A stretch of 64,000 bases of DNA from NCBI RefSeq assembly GCF_023195895.1, contig NZ_JALPRK010000015.1, positions 1 through 64,000 on the forward strand, read 5' to 3'. The position numbers and the translations under genes are program-made. Under the pieces are notes generated by a model, which worked only from the letters and a program-made list of their open reading frames with translations, was not told the DNA's origin and did not search any database. Shown here one piece after another: positions 27,483 through 36,857 of this stretch; positions within the stretch are counted from its first letter, which is position 1; each line of letters starts with the position of its first letter. Source of the stretch: Paenibacillus mellifer. GTDB taxonomy: Bacteria; Bacillota; Bacilli; Paenibacillales; Paenibacillaceae.

Positions 27483-28013
27483 ATGAATAATTCTCAGGAG
27501 TTTAATTCTGGGGACGTCAACCTTTGGGGGAACTTGTTTACCGTCATCGTGGTGCTTGGCCTAATCATTGCTTTAATCGTCTTACTGGTTCGTTTTCTTG
27601 GCAAAAGGAACCGGTATTTGTCCCAAAGCCGCGCGATTCGTACTTTGGGAGCCATTGGCCTCGGACCGAACAAATCCCTGCAAGTGATTGAAATCGGGGG
27701 GAGTATCTATCTTGTCGGTGTCGGTGAGGATATTTCCCTGGTGGATAAAATATCCGGGCCGGACGAGGTAGCCTTGCTGGTGAATGCCTTCGAAGAAGAA
27801 GGAGCGGAATTTGCCGGATTGTCGTCGACTTTATCCGGCTTGATCTCCCGTTTTCGCAAAGAACCACCTCGAGAGGAAGAGGGACTTGACGGAGTCGCAT
27901 TCCATGAGGTGTTTCAATCGCAACTGCGGAAGATGCCGGACCGGAAACGGCAAATGGAGGAATTATTGCAGGATCCGGAAGAACAATCTACAGATCGGTC
28001 GAGGGATTCATGA
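27483..28013 (+). CDS. fliO: Flagellar biosynthetic protein FliO (FliZ)
   Basis: This 176-residue protein has a short N-terminal extracytoplasmic part, one membrane segment (residues about 16-38) and a cytoplasmic domain with YLSQSRAIRTLGAIGLGPNK and IYLVGVGEDISLVDKI, the FliO pattern. FliO helps assemble the FliP ring of the export gate. It lacks the long signal peptide of B. subtilis FliZ. The stop overlaps fliP as ATGA. Confidence 0.9.
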   Translation: MNNSQEFNSGDVNLWGNLFTVIVVLGLIIALIVLLVRFLGKRNRYLSQSRAIRTLGAIGLGPNKSLQVIEIGGSIYLVGVGEDISLVDKISGPDEVALLVNAFEEEGAEFAGLSSTLSGLISRFRKEPPREEEGLDGVAFHEVFQSQLRKMPDRKRQMEELLQDPEEQSTDRSRDS

Positions 28014-28777
28014 AGAGAAAATTGTTGATTGTCAGCTTGATGCTGACGTTATGGAGCCTATTTGCGGTCTCCATCGCATCGGCCGAACCGGTGGACCCGA
28101 TTCCGAACATCGGAATTCAAATCGGAAATTCAAGCTCGGGCGGAGCGTCAGGTACCAGCTCGTTGTCGATCATCTTACTGATCACGGTACTGAGCATAGC
28201 GCCGGCAATTCTAGTGCTAATGACAAGTTTTACCCGAATCGTCGTCGTTTTGGGGTTTGTCCGCACCTCCTTAGGAACACAGCAAATGCCCCCGAACCAG
28301 GTGCTGATTGGACTAGCTTTGTTCCTAACGTTATTTGTAATGAGCCCAACGCTCTCTACCGTCAACGAGGTAGCGGTTCAGCCTTATATCAAAGGGGAAA
28401 TCACCCAATCCGAAGCTTTGGATAAAGCCGCGGTTCCGATGAAGAAGTTCATGTACTCGCATACGAGAACCAAAGACCTTCAGCTGTTTATGGGTTATAC
28501 CAAAATGGAAAAGCCTAAAAGCTACGAGGACATTCCACTTTCGGTCATGGTGCCCGCTTTTGCCATCAGCGAACTTAAAACGGCGTTTCAAATGGGCTTT
28601 ATGATTTTCATCCCATTTCTGATTATCGATATCGTTGTTTCCAGCGTGCTCATGGCGATGGGGATGATGATGCTACCACCCGTCATGATCTCACTGCCGT
28701 TTAAGATCTTATTGTTCGTGCTGGTGGATGGCTGGTATTTGATCGTCAAATCACTGTTAGTCAGTTTTAACACCTAG
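28010..28777 (+). CDS. fliP: Flagellar export gate protein FliP
   Basis: This 255-residue protein starts with a cleavable signal peptide (about residues 1-25, ending SIASAEP), followed by four membrane segments. Family signatures are MTSFTRIVVVLGFVRTSLGTQQMPPNQVLIGLALFL-like (about 75-110) and FKILLFVLVDGW near the C-terminus. It forms the core of the export gate with FliQ and FliR. Confidence 0.96.
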   Translation: MKRKLLIVSLMLTLWSLFAVSIASAEPVDPIPNIGIQIGNSSSGGASGTSSLSIILLITVLSIAPAILVLMTSFTRIVVVLGFVRTSLGTQQMPPNQVLIGLALFLTLFVMSPTLSTVNEVAVQPYIKGEITQSEALDKAAVPMKKFMYSHTRTKDLQLFMGYTKMEKPKSYEDIPLSVMVPAFAISELKTAFQMGFMIFIPFLIIDIVVSSVLMAMGMMMLPPVMISLPFKILLFVLVDGWYLIVKSLLVSFNT

Positions 28778-28821
28778 GAATAAGGGAATCGGTTCAGATT
28801 CAGGGAAGGAGAAAGCGGTTT

Positions 28822-29091
28822 ATGAGTTCGGAATTTATTATCGGTTTGGCCGGACAAGCCGTTTACACCGTGTTGAAGGTCAGCGCGCCGATGTTGTTGA
28901 TCGGTCTCGTGGTGGGGCTCTTGGTGAGTATTTTTCAAGCGACGACCCAAATTCAGGAGCAAACGCTTGCCTTCGTTCCCAAAATCGTTGCGGTTTTAGT
29001 CGCTTTACTGTTGTTTGGTCCTTGGATTTTAACAACGCTGGTGGACTTTACTTATGGAATTCTAAATAACCTATCTAGTTATATCGGTTAG
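28822..29091 (+). CDS. fliQ: Flagellar export gate protein FliQ
   Basis: This 89-residue protein has two membrane hairpins (residues about 15-37 and 52-75) with the family motif LVSIFQATTQIQEQTLAFVPKI between them. The ATG has AAGGAG upstream. It is the lateral-gate subunit of the FliPQR complex. Confidence 0.95.
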   Translation: MSSEFIIGLAGQAVYTVLKVSAPMLLIGLVVGLLVSIFQATTQIQEQTLAFVPKIVAVLVALLLFGPWILTTLVDFTYGILNNLSSYIG

Positions 29092-29103
29092 GTCGTCTTA
29101 TTT

Positions 29104-29892
29104 ATGGATACTTTATTGCACGGAATTTCTACTTTTATGCTTATTTTTTGTCGAATGACAGCCTTTTTTGTAGTTTCACCGATATTTTCATCTCGAACGG
29201 TGCCGAATACATTTAAGGTTGGTTTCTCAGGAATGATTGCGGTTGTCATTCTGTTGACGATTGGTCCGAATCAAGCGTTGCCTAACGATTTGGGGTACGT
29301 GTTGTTCATTTTACGTGAGGTGCTGGTCGGTCTGCTGATGGGATATGTCGCGAATTTAATCTTTTCAGTCATTCAAATGGCCGGGTCCTTTATTGACATT
29401 CAAATCGGCTTCGGGATTGCGAATGTGATCGACCCCATGACCGGAGCAGCGGCGCCTGTTCTAGGAAACCTGAAGTACATCATTGCTACGTTGATGTTCC
29501 TTAGCATGAACGGACATCACTATTTGCTGGATGCTGTCATACGAAGTTATAACTGGATCCCCTTGTCGAATGATCTGTTCCAACAAATTTACAATGGGGA
29601 TTTGCCCGAATTTCTCGTTCAAACCTTCAGCCAGGCGTTTTTGTTGGCATTCCAAATGTCCGCTCCACTTGTGGTGGCCTTATTTGTTACCGACGTAGCG
29701 TTAGGGTTTTTGGCTCGAACGGCTCCGCAATTCAATATTTTTGTCATCGGAATTCCGGTGAAGATCATTGTAGGTTTACTTGTCTTGTTGGTACTGGTAC
29801 CTGGATTTATCGTTGCGTTTCAATCTTTGTTCGAGGTGTTGTTCCGTGCGCTGCATGATCTGCTCGGTGCGATCGGACAAAGGCCGAAGTAG
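29104..29892 (+). CDS. fliR: Flagellar export gate protein FliR
   Basis: This 262-residue protein has about six hydrophobic segments and the family stretch REVLVGLLMGYVANLIFSVIQ (about residues 78-99), plus GFLARTAPQFNIFVIGIPVK near 200. One copy caps the FliP-FliQ helical assembly. It follows fliQ by 12 bases and lacks a strong ribosome binding site, consistent with translational coupling. Confidence 0.95.
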   Translation: MDTLLHGISTFMLIFCRMTAFFVVSPIFSSRTVPNTFKVGFSGMIAVVILLTIGPNQALPNDLGYVLFILREVLVGLLMGYVANLIFSVIQMAGSFIDIQIGFGIANVIDPMTGAAAPVLGNLKYIIATLMFLSMNGHHYLLDAVIRSYNWIPLSNDLFQQIYNGDLPEFLVQTFSQAFLLAFQMSAPLVVALFVTDVALGFLARTAPQFNIFVIGIPVKIIVGLLVLLVLVPGFIVAFQSLFEVLFRALHDLLGAIGQRPK

Positions 29893-29906
29893 GATGGAGG
29901 ATCGCT

Positions 29907-30998
29907 ATGTCATATCGGTATTCGCTTGATCTGCAGCTGTTCGCCGGTGAAAAGACGGAAAAAGCGACTCCGAAAAAACGTCAGGACGCCCGTAAGAAAG
30001 GTCAAGTGGCTAAAAGCCAGGAGCTGTCCGGGGCCTTACTTCTGATGGCTGGTTTTTTATGTCTGACAGCCTTCGGCGGTTATATCAAGGAACGGTTGGT
30101 CAGCCTGTTCGTCGATGTGTTCTATAACCGATTGTCGATGAACGTAACGCAAACCAACGTGATGACCATGATGGGGGATTACGCGGTACAAGTGCTATTG
30201 CTGCTGGCTCCAATTTTCTTGGTCGTTGTGGTAGTGGCTGTTGTTGCGAACTATGCACAGATCGGTTTCCTGTTTATTGGAGAGCCGCTCAAAATGAAGT
30301 TCAGTAAGCTAGATCCGATCAAAGGCTTTAAAAACATCTTTTCGATGCGATCAATGGTCGAATTTCTCAAGACGCTGTTCAAGTTGCTGATTATTGGATA
30401 TCTTGTCTATTCAACGATTTGGGGATACCGTGGAAGTTTATCCGCTCTGGGGCATTTGTCGGTGGATGATACGTTTCATTTTACCGCCCAGTTGACGATG
30501 AATTTGGGGATCAAAATCGCAGCTGCCTTAATTGTACTCGCAGCCCTGGATTATTTGTATCAACGGTATGAACATGAGAAGAACCTAAAAATGTCCAAAC
30601 AGGACATTAAGGATGAATACAAGAAAATGGAAGGCGATCCGATCATTAAAGGGAAAATTCGGGAACGTCAGCGGCGAATGGCACTGCAGCGGATGATGCA
30701 GGAAGTGCCGAAAGCCGACGTGATCATCACCAACCCGACGCATTTCGCGGTTGCTTTGAAGTACGATGGATCCGCAATGGATGCCCCGCAGGTCATCGCC
30801 AAAGGGCAAGACTATGTGGCGCTCCGCATTAGAGAAATCGCCAAGGAACATGGCGTAATTACAATGGAAAATAAGCCGCTGGCACGGGCGTTGTTTCAAC
30901 GAACCGAAATCGGGGATACGATTCCCGCGGATTTGTTTCAAGCTGTCGCCGAAGTGTTGGCTTACGTATACCGGATCAAAGGCAGAGCCAAATCATAA
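29907..30998 (+). CDS. flhB: Flagellar export switch protein FlhB
   Basis: This 363-residue protein has four membrane segments after a basic N-terminus (GEKTEKATPKKRQDARKKG) and a cytoplasmic domain with the self-cleavage site NPTH at residues 276-279 (cleavage between N and P). Cleavage changes export specificity from rod/hook to filament subunits, together with FliK. It is complete, unlike the tail-only YlqH at 729-1034. Confidence 0.97.
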   Translation: MSYRYSLDLQLFAGEKTEKATPKKRQDARKKGQVAKSQELSGALLLMAGFLCLTAFGGYIKERLVSLFVDVFYNRLSMNVTQTNVMTMMGDYAVQVLLLLAPIFLVVVVVAVVANYAQIGFLFIGEPLKMKFSKLDPIKGFKNIFSMRSMVEFLKTLFKLLIIGYLVYSTIWGYRGSLSALGHLSVDDTFHFTAQLTMNLGIKIAAALIVLAALDYLYQRYEHEKNLKMSKQDIKDEYKKMEGDPIIKGKIRERQRRMALQRMMQEVPKADVIITNPTHFAVALKYDGSAMDAPQVIAKGQDYVALRIREIAKEHGVITMENKPLARALFQRTEIGDTIPADLFQAVAEVLAYVYRIKGRAKS

Positions 30999-31019
30999 TG
31001 GGATCGGAGGGGAACTAAC

Positions 31020-33056
31020 GTGAAGAAATTTAAAGACCTATTTGTTCTGGTTGGCATAATTGGCATCGTCTTGCTGATGATCGTTCCGATCCCGACTTGG
31101 CTGCTGGATATTTTGCTGATTATCAATATTTCGTTAGCACTGATTATTTTGCTTGTTTCGATGAACACCAAGGAAGCCCTGCAGTTTTCGATCTTTCCGG
31201 CAATGCTGCTGATCACGACCTTATTCCGTTTGGCGTTAAACGTGTCGACCACCAAGCTGATTCTGGGACAGGCCAAAGCCGGCCACGTGGTGGCCACCTT
31301 CGGTTCATGGGTTTCTCACGGGGAACCCGTTGTCGGTTTTGTCGTCTTCCTGATTCTCGTAGTCGTTCAGTTTATCGTTATTACCAAAGGCTCGGAACGC
31401 GTGGCCGAGGTTGCAGCGCGGTTTACGCTCGATGCGATGCCAGGGAAACAAATGAGTATCGATGCCGATTTGAACGCGGGACTCATTAACGAGCAGCAAG
31501 CGCGTGAGCGCCGCACCAAAATTGAACGGGAAGCCGATTTCTACGGCGCGATGGACGGTGCGAGTAAATTCGTAAAAGGGGATGCCATTGCGAGCATCAT
31601 CATCCTCCTGATCAACCTGATCGGGGGCTTTATTATCGGGATGACGATCCACGGCATGCCGTTTGCGGAAGCCCTTTCGACCTACTCGCTTCTGACGATC
31701 GGGGACGGTTTAGTCAGTCAGATTCCGGCATTGCTGATTTCTACGGCGGCGGGTTTGATCGTAACACGTGCTTCCTCGGAAGGGAATCTGGCGGACGATA
31801 TTACGGGGCAGCTGTTTACGTATCCGAAGCTGCTTTATATCGTAGCCGGGACCATTGGCCTGCTCGGGACGTTTACGCCAATCGGGATTTGGACAACTTA
31901 TCCCTTTGCCGGATTAATGATTTTTGCGGCCCTCAAGATGCAGAAAAATATGGACCGCCGGCAAATTGAGCAGGAACAACAAGAGGAGGAGCAGCAAATC
32001 GAAGAGGTACGCAGCCCCGAGAGTGTTATTAATTTGCTGCAGGTAGATCCTATCGAATTCGAATTCGGATACGGACTTATACCGCTGGCGGATACCGGGC
32101 AAGGCGGCGACTTACTGGACCGAATCATCATGATTCGACGCCAATGTGCCCTTGAGTTAGGTCTGGTCGTTCCGGTCATCCGAATTCGCGACAATATTCA
32201 ACTAAAACCGAATGAATATGTCATCAAAATTAAAGGGAATGTCGTAGGCGGCGGTGAATTATTACTTAATCACTATTTGGCCATGAGTCCAGGGATGGAT
32301 GACGATACGATAACAGGTATCGAGACCCGCGAACCTGCGTTTGGTCTGCCAGCCCTTTGGATCGACGAAACAACCAAGGATCGGGCGGAATTGTCCGGTT
32401 ATACCGTGGTTGATCCGCCATCCGTGGTGGCCACCCATTTGACGGAATTGATCAAGAAACATGCGCATGAGCTGCTTGGTCGTCAAGAGACCAAGGCCCT
32501 GGTCGACAATCTTAAGGAGAACTACGCTGTTCTTGTCGACGAGTTAATTCCGTCGGTATTGTCGATTGGTGATGTGCAGAAGGTACTGGCCAAATTGTTG
32601 AAAGAGAAGATTTCGATTCGCGACATGGTGACGATTTTCGAGACGCTGGCGGATTACGGAACTTATACGAAGGATCCAGAAGTGCTGACCGAATATGTCA
32701 GACAGGCGCTCTCTAGACAAATTACGCAGCAGTTTACCCAACCGGGTGAAACGATGCGCGTCATCACCGTAGGACCTACTCTAGAGAAGAAGATCGCCGA
32801 AAGCGTACAGCAGACGGAACAGGGTAGCTATCTGGCGCTGGATCCGGCGTCAACGCAAACGGTGTTCCAGAAGCTAACGGAGCAAATCAACCGTTTGGTG
32901 CAAACGGGCCATCAGCCAATTCTGCTCACCTCGCCGACAATCCGGATGTATTTGCGGCAGGTCATCGAGCGTAGCATGCAGGATATTCCCGTATTATCCT
33001 ACAGCGAGCTGGAACCGAATGTTGAAATTCAAAGTGTCGGGGTGGTGAATTTATGA
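31020..33056 (+). CDS. flhA: Flagellar export gate protein FlhA
   Basis: This 678-residue protein has seven to eight membrane segments in the first 330 residues, including the FHIPEP-like region MSIDADLNAGLINEQQAR, and a large cytoplasmic domain that forms a nonameric ring for chaperone-substrate docking. An acidic Gln/Glu linker (about residues 315-332) lies between the parts. The start is GTG with GGAGGGG upstream. It overlaps flhF by ATGA. Confidence 0.97.
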   Translation: MKKFKDLFVLVGIIGIVLLMIVPIPTWLLDILLIINISLALIILLVSMNTKEALQFSIFPAMLLITTLFRLALNVSTTKLILGQAKAGHVVATFGSWVSHGEPVVGFVVFLILVVVQFIVITKGSERVAEVAARFTLDAMPGKQMSIDADLNAGLINEQQARERRTKIEREADFYGAMDGASKFVKGDAIASIIILLINLIGGFIIGMTIHGMPFAEALSTYSLLTIGDGLVSQIPALLISTAAGLIVTRASSEGNLADDITGQLFTYPKLLYIVAGTIGLLGTFTPIGIWTTYPFAGLMIFAALKMQKNMDRRQIEQEQQEEEQQIEEVRSPESVINLLQVDPIEFEFGYGLIPLADTGQGGDLLDRIIMIRRQCALELGLVVPVIRIRDNIQLKPNEYVIKIKGNVVGGGELLLNHYLAMSPGMDDDTITGIETREPAFGLPALWIDETTKDRAELSGYTVVDPPSVVATHLTELIKKHAHELLGRQETKALVDNLKENYAVLVDELIPSVLSIGDVQKVLAKLLKEKISIRDMVTIFETLADYGTYTKDPEVLTEYVRQALSRQITQQFTQPGETMRVITVGPTLEKKIAESVQQTEQGSYLALDPASTQTVFQKLTEQINRLVQTGHQPILLTSPTIRMYLRQVIERSMQDIPVLSYSELEPNVEIQSVGVVNL

Positions 33057-34471
33057 GAGTGAAACGGTATATCGTCGACACAATGCCTGACGCCATGTTG
33101 AAGATCCGCAGCGAACTAGGAGCGGATGCCGTCATCTTGAGTACGAAAGAGATGAAGATTGGCGGTTTCCTCGGCATGTTCCAGAAGAAGAAGATTGAGG
33201 TGATCGCCGCTACGGAAGGGAACGCGGCGCCTGTACCGAAGGGAAAATCGGCCGCCATGTCGGTTCCCCCGGTTAAGCCGCAGGCACCCGCCCCGGTCGC
33301 TCGGCAAGCCGTACCGGAGGCTTATCGGAAGACGTCGCAGTTGGCACAGCCAGCGGCTTCTTCTCAAGTTGCGGCAACATCCTCCACATTGACAGCAATT
33401 GGTTTACAAGAGAGGGAGGAGCCGATCATCACCCCGATTCCTCCCGTAACGAAGCCGCAAGCTGACGTACCGGAAATGCGCCAAACTCCAGTAGAGACTG
33501 CGCCGAATCCGACGTCAGCCCGGTTGGAGGCTGCAATTCAGAAGGCTGTCGCACAGGAACCCACCTCGGCTCTGCCAATACATGATTCGACGAAGGAAGA
33601 GCACTTGCTTGAAGAGGTCCGGCAAATGAAGATGTGGATCAGCCAGCTGGCCAAGAAGCAAGGCGACAGCCGCGAGATGCCAGCAAGTTTGCAAGCCTTT
33701 CAACAGCAGCTTATAAACCAGGAAGTGAGTTTGGAGCTCGCAGAGAAGTGGATCGAAGAGATCTATGAAGCCTGGCTAAGCTCTGGCAAGACCTTAAGCG
33801 ATGAAGAAATAGGAGCGAAGCTTAGCGCAATTGTCAGCGACTTTTTGAATGACCGCATCGGAATGGGAATTGGCGATAACACGAGAATCGTTTACATCGC
33901 AGGACCTACAGGTGTGGGGAAAACGACTACCATTGCCAAGCTCGCTGCCGACCAAATCTTCCGCTTACACAAGAAGGTGGGGTTCATCACAGCGGACACC
34001 TACCGGATTTCGGCCATCGAGCAACTGCGAACCTACGCTTCTATCTTAAATGTTCCACTTGAGATTGTGCAGTCTCCCGGTGATGTACCCCGCGCGATGC
34101 AACGGTTGGAGCACTGCGACCTGATCCTGATGGACACCGCAGGAAGGAACTATCTGAATGAACTATTCGTGGCGGAGTTACATAGTTTGCTTGCGCCATC
34201 GGATGTCAGCGAGACGTATCTCGTCCTGAGCTTGACCTCCAAAACACAGGATATGAAACGGATCACCGAGCATTTTAGCAAATACAACTTGGATAAGGTG
34301 ATTTTTACGAAACTGGATGAAACGGAAACAGTAGGCTCGATTTATAACCTGTTAAATGAGTACCCTCTGAAATTGTCATTCCTGACCAACGGTCAAAATG
34401 TACCGGATGATTTGCTGCAGGCTGACGGAGAGCTGCTGGTTCAAATTCTGCTGGGAGAATGGAAGCCATGA
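33053..34471 (+). CDS. flhF: SRP-family GTPase FlhF
   Basis: This 472-residue protein has a basic N-terminal B domain with a Pro/Ala/Gln-rich region (about residues 60-190), an N domain, and an SRP-type G domain. The P-loop [16 protein letters not shown] starts near residue 284; DTAGR and TKLDET are G3 and G4. FlhF recruits the first basal-body parts and controls flagellar number and position with FlhG, which stimulates its GTPase. The N-terminal part is longer than in B. subtilis FlhF (366 residues total). Confidence 0.96.
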   Translation: MRVKRYIVDTMPDAMLKIRSELGADAVILSTKEMKIGGFLGMFQKKKIEVIAATEGNAAPVPKGKSAAMSVPPVKPQAPAPVARQAVPEAYRKTSQLAQPAASSQVAATSSTLTAIGLQEREEPIITPIPPVTKPQADVPEMRQTPVETAPNPTSARLEAAIQKAVAQEPTSALPIHDSTKEEHLLEEVRQMKMWISQLAKKQGDSREMPASLQAFQQQLINQEVSLELAEKWIEEIYEAWLSSGKTLSDEEIGAKLSAIVSDFLNDRIGMGIGDNTRIVYIAGPTGVGKTTTIAKLAADQIFRLHKKVGFITADTYRISAIEQLRTYASILNVPLEIVQSPGDVPRAMQRLEHCDLILMDTAGRNYLNELFVAELHSLLAPSDVSETYLVLSLTSKTQDMKRITEHFSKYNLDKVIFTKLDETETVGSIYNLLNEYPLKLSFLTNGQNVPDDLLQADGELLVQILLGEWKP

Positions 34472-35355
34472 GCGACCAGGCCCAAGCACTCAGACAACTG
34501 GTATCGTCACACGTAGGCTCAACAGATTCAAAAGTCCGCAAAGGATCCGCCAGGATTCTAACCGTTAGCAGCGGCAAGGGAGGTGTAGGCAAATCCAACT
34601 TTACCTTAAATTTTGCCTTAGCTCTAAAGTCTTTGGGACGCAAAGTATTGCTCTTCGACGCTGATATTGGCATGGCGAATATCGACGTCTTGATGGGCGT
34701 CAGACCGAGATACAATTTGTATCACTTGTTAAAGGGAGAGAAGGATATAACGGAAATCGTGGAGCTGGGCTCGCATGCTTTACCTTTTATTGCGGGTGGC
34801 TCTGGACTAGCTGATCTCTTCTCGTTATCCGAAGGCGATCTGAATTATTTTACGTCACAGATTGAGATGATCTCAGAGGAGATGGATTTTATCCTCTTTG
34901 ATACCGGAGCTGGATTGTCTAAAGAAACGCTCAAGTTCATCACCGCGGCCGATGAGTGCCTGGTTGTCACAACGCCGGAGCCGACCTCGATCACGGACGC
35001 GTATGCTTTGATAAAGGTCGTACACGGTATGGAGACGGAAGTGCCGTTTCGGTTAGTGATTAACCGGGTCTCGGGGGAGCATGAGGCCAAACAGGTCGCC
35101 GATAAAATTTCGCTGGTCGCGGGGCGTTTCCTTGATATGGATATCCCCACGCTTGGCTATCTCAGCGACGATTCGCATGTGATGCAGGCGGTCAAGAAGC
35201 AGGTTCCTTTCTCCATCGCTTTCCCCGGTTGCTCGGCAGCGCGCGACATTCAGCGCTTGGCTTTGGCTTATCTGGATGTTCCGCAAACCAAGTCGAGGGA
35301 TACTTTATCGGGAATCAAAGGATTTATGCATAAATGGTTAAAGCTAACAAAATGA
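34468..35355 (+). CDS. flhG: MinD-like ATPase FlhG (YlxH)
   Basis: This 295-residue ATPase has the deviant Walker A SGKGGVGKSN near residues 36-43, DADIGMANIDVLMG as switch I region, and a C-terminal amphipathic helix (GFMHKWLKLTK) for membrane attachment. The N-terminal DQAQALRQLV segment is the conserved FlhF-activating peptide. I chose ATG 34468, eleven bases after GGGAG; an in-frame ATG at 34459 lies too close to that site. It overlaps the flhF stop. Confidence 0.95.
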   Translation: MSDQAQALRQLVSSHVGSTDSKVRKGSARILTVSSGKGGVGKSNFTLNFALALKSLGRKVLLFDADIGMANIDVLMGVRPRYNLYHLLKGEKDITEIVELGSHALPFIAGGSGLADLFSLSEGDLNYFTSQIEMISEEMDFILFDTGAGLSKETLKFITAADECLVVTTPEPTSITDAYALIKVVHGMETEVPFRLVINRVSGEHEAKQVADKISLVAGRFLDMDIPTLGYLSDDSHVMQAVKKQVPFSIAFPGCSAARDIQRLALAYLDVPQTKSRDTLSGIKGFMHKWLKLTK

Positions 35356-35386
35356 TTCTTCGTGAAGGAACAGGGGTGGAACGTTG

Positions 35387-36829
35387 ATGTCTTATCGAGT
35401 GATGGTGGTAGACGATTCGGCGTTTATGCGTAAGATCATTTCGGATCTTATCGAACAGGAAGAGGCTTTTCAGGTCCAGGCGACGGCCAAGAATGGACGC
35501 GAAGCGATTGAGCAAATCGTGCGGATCCAGCCGGATCTGGTGACCATGGATGTGGAAATGCCGGAAATGAACGGCTTGGATGCACTCAAGGTCATCATGA
35601 AGGAACATCCGCTGCCGGTGATCATGTTGTCCGGCATCAACGAGCAGGGCATGCGAGAGACGATCATGGCGCTGGAATCAGGCGCCTTCGACTTCATCCG
35701 CAAACCGTCGGCCACCACTAGCTCGCATGACATCGAGCAGGTGGGGCGCGAGCTGCGCGAGCAGATCCACGCCGCGATGCAGGCCAAGCAGCGACGTGAC
35801 GCCTGGACGGCTGCGCAGCCAAGCGCGCCGGTGCAGCCTTCGGCGGGTAAGCCGCCGGCGCATGGCGCGGAGGCTTCCGGCCCTGGCGGCGCGGCGGCCG
35901 CGTCTCCGGCGCCGCCCGCTGGACGGGCGCTTGCCGGCGGCGGCGACTCGGCCGCGGCGCGCCAGCCGCTCGCGGGCTCGTCTCGTCCGGCGACGAGGCT
36001 GCCCGCAGCGAACCCGGCCGCGCCAAGCGTCGGCCGGGAGGCCCCGGGCCGGCGCCCGGCGAAGGCGCCGGCAGAGCGCGCGCGGCCGGCGACGCGGCCC
36101 GCGCAATCGCCGGTCGGCGGGGCGAAGACAGCCCCGCCGGCCCGGCCGGCACCGCCGCCGCTGGAGTCGGCGGCGGAAGTGGCCGCCGCCCGTGAACCCG
36201 CGGGCGGCGCTGCGGCCAGAGGGCGGCCGGAGCTCCGCCGCTCTTCGGCGGGATTCACCGATCTTGTGGCGATCGGTACATCTACCGGAGGCCCCAAGGC
36301 GCTGAAAGCGGTCTTGGAGAAAATTCCGGGCGACTTTCCGTCCCCCATCGTCATTGTGCAACATATGCCGCCGAACTTTACCAAGTCGCTCGCTCAACGA
36401 CTCAACAGCTTATGTGAGCTTAACGTCGTTGAGGCAGAAGAAGGTCAGGAATTGCAGAGTGGTACGGCATACATTGCTCCGGGAGGTTTTCATTTGAACG
36501 TTGTGCCTGGTTCTGCAGGCGGTTACCGCGTCCATTTGACGAAAACCGAACCCTGCAACGGACATCGACCTTCGGTGGACGTCTTGTATGAATCGCTGCT
36601 CCCGCTGCAAGCGCTGAAACGTCATATCGTGCTGCTAACCGGGATGGGCAGCGACGGGGCGAAAGTGATGAAGCGGCTGTATGACGCTGGCGTGACTTCC
36701 ACGATTGCCGAAAGCGAAGAGACGTGCGTCGTATTCGGAATGCCGCGCTCGGCGATCGAACTGAAATGCGTCAGTCATGTATTACCGCTATACGAGATTG
36801 GCCCCAAGCTTGTACAAGTTGTGAAATAA
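35387..36829 (+). CDS. cheB: Chemotaxis protein-glutamate methylesterase CheB
   Basis: This 480-residue protein is about 120 residues longer than usual CheB. The receiver domain (1-125) has D9, D10, phosphorylation site D55 and K106. The methylesterase domain (about 290-480) has the catalytic serine at residue 299 in GTSTGG, a histidine in QHMPP and an aspartate in GMGSDGA. The insert is an Ala/Pro/Gly/Arg linker at residues about 143-288, encoded by DNA that is visibly about 80 percent GC (35815-36250). Such a linker is expected to be disordered. CheB demethylates receptors and deamidates them; phosphorylation relieves inhibition. Confidence 0.95.
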   Translation: MSYRVMVVDDSAFMRKIISDLIEQEEAFQVQATAKNGREAIEQIVRIQPDLVTMDVEMPEMNGLDALKVIMKEHPLPVIMLSGINEQGMRETIMALESGAFDFIRKPSATTSSHDIEQVGRELREQIHAAMQAKQRRDAWTAAQPSAPVQPSAGKPPAHGAEASGPGGAAAASPAPPAGRALAGGGDSAAARQPLAGSSRPATRLPAANPAAPSVGREAPGRRPAKAPAERARPATRPAQSPVGGAKTAPPARPAPPPLESAAEVAAAREPAGGAAARGRPELRRSSAGFTDLVAIGTSTGGPKALKAVLEKIPGDFPSPIVIVQHMPPNFTKSLAQRLNSLCELNVVEAEEGQELQSGTAYIAPGGFHLNVVPGSAGGYRVHLTKTEPCNGHRPSVDVLYESLLPLQALKRHIVLLTGMGSDGAKVMKRLYDAGVTSTIAESEETCVVFGMPRSAIELKCVSHVLPLYEIGPKLVQVVK

Positions 36830-36857
36830 CGGAATCTCTTGGAGGAGGTGCCTCACC

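Noticed and set aside
35470-36384. 304-codon open frame on the minus strand within cheB (and further frames on both strands)
   Set aside because: It arises from the GC-rich cheB linker; cheB itself has intact receiver and esterase domains, and the antisense frame has low-complexity Ala/Gly/Arg content and no known domain.
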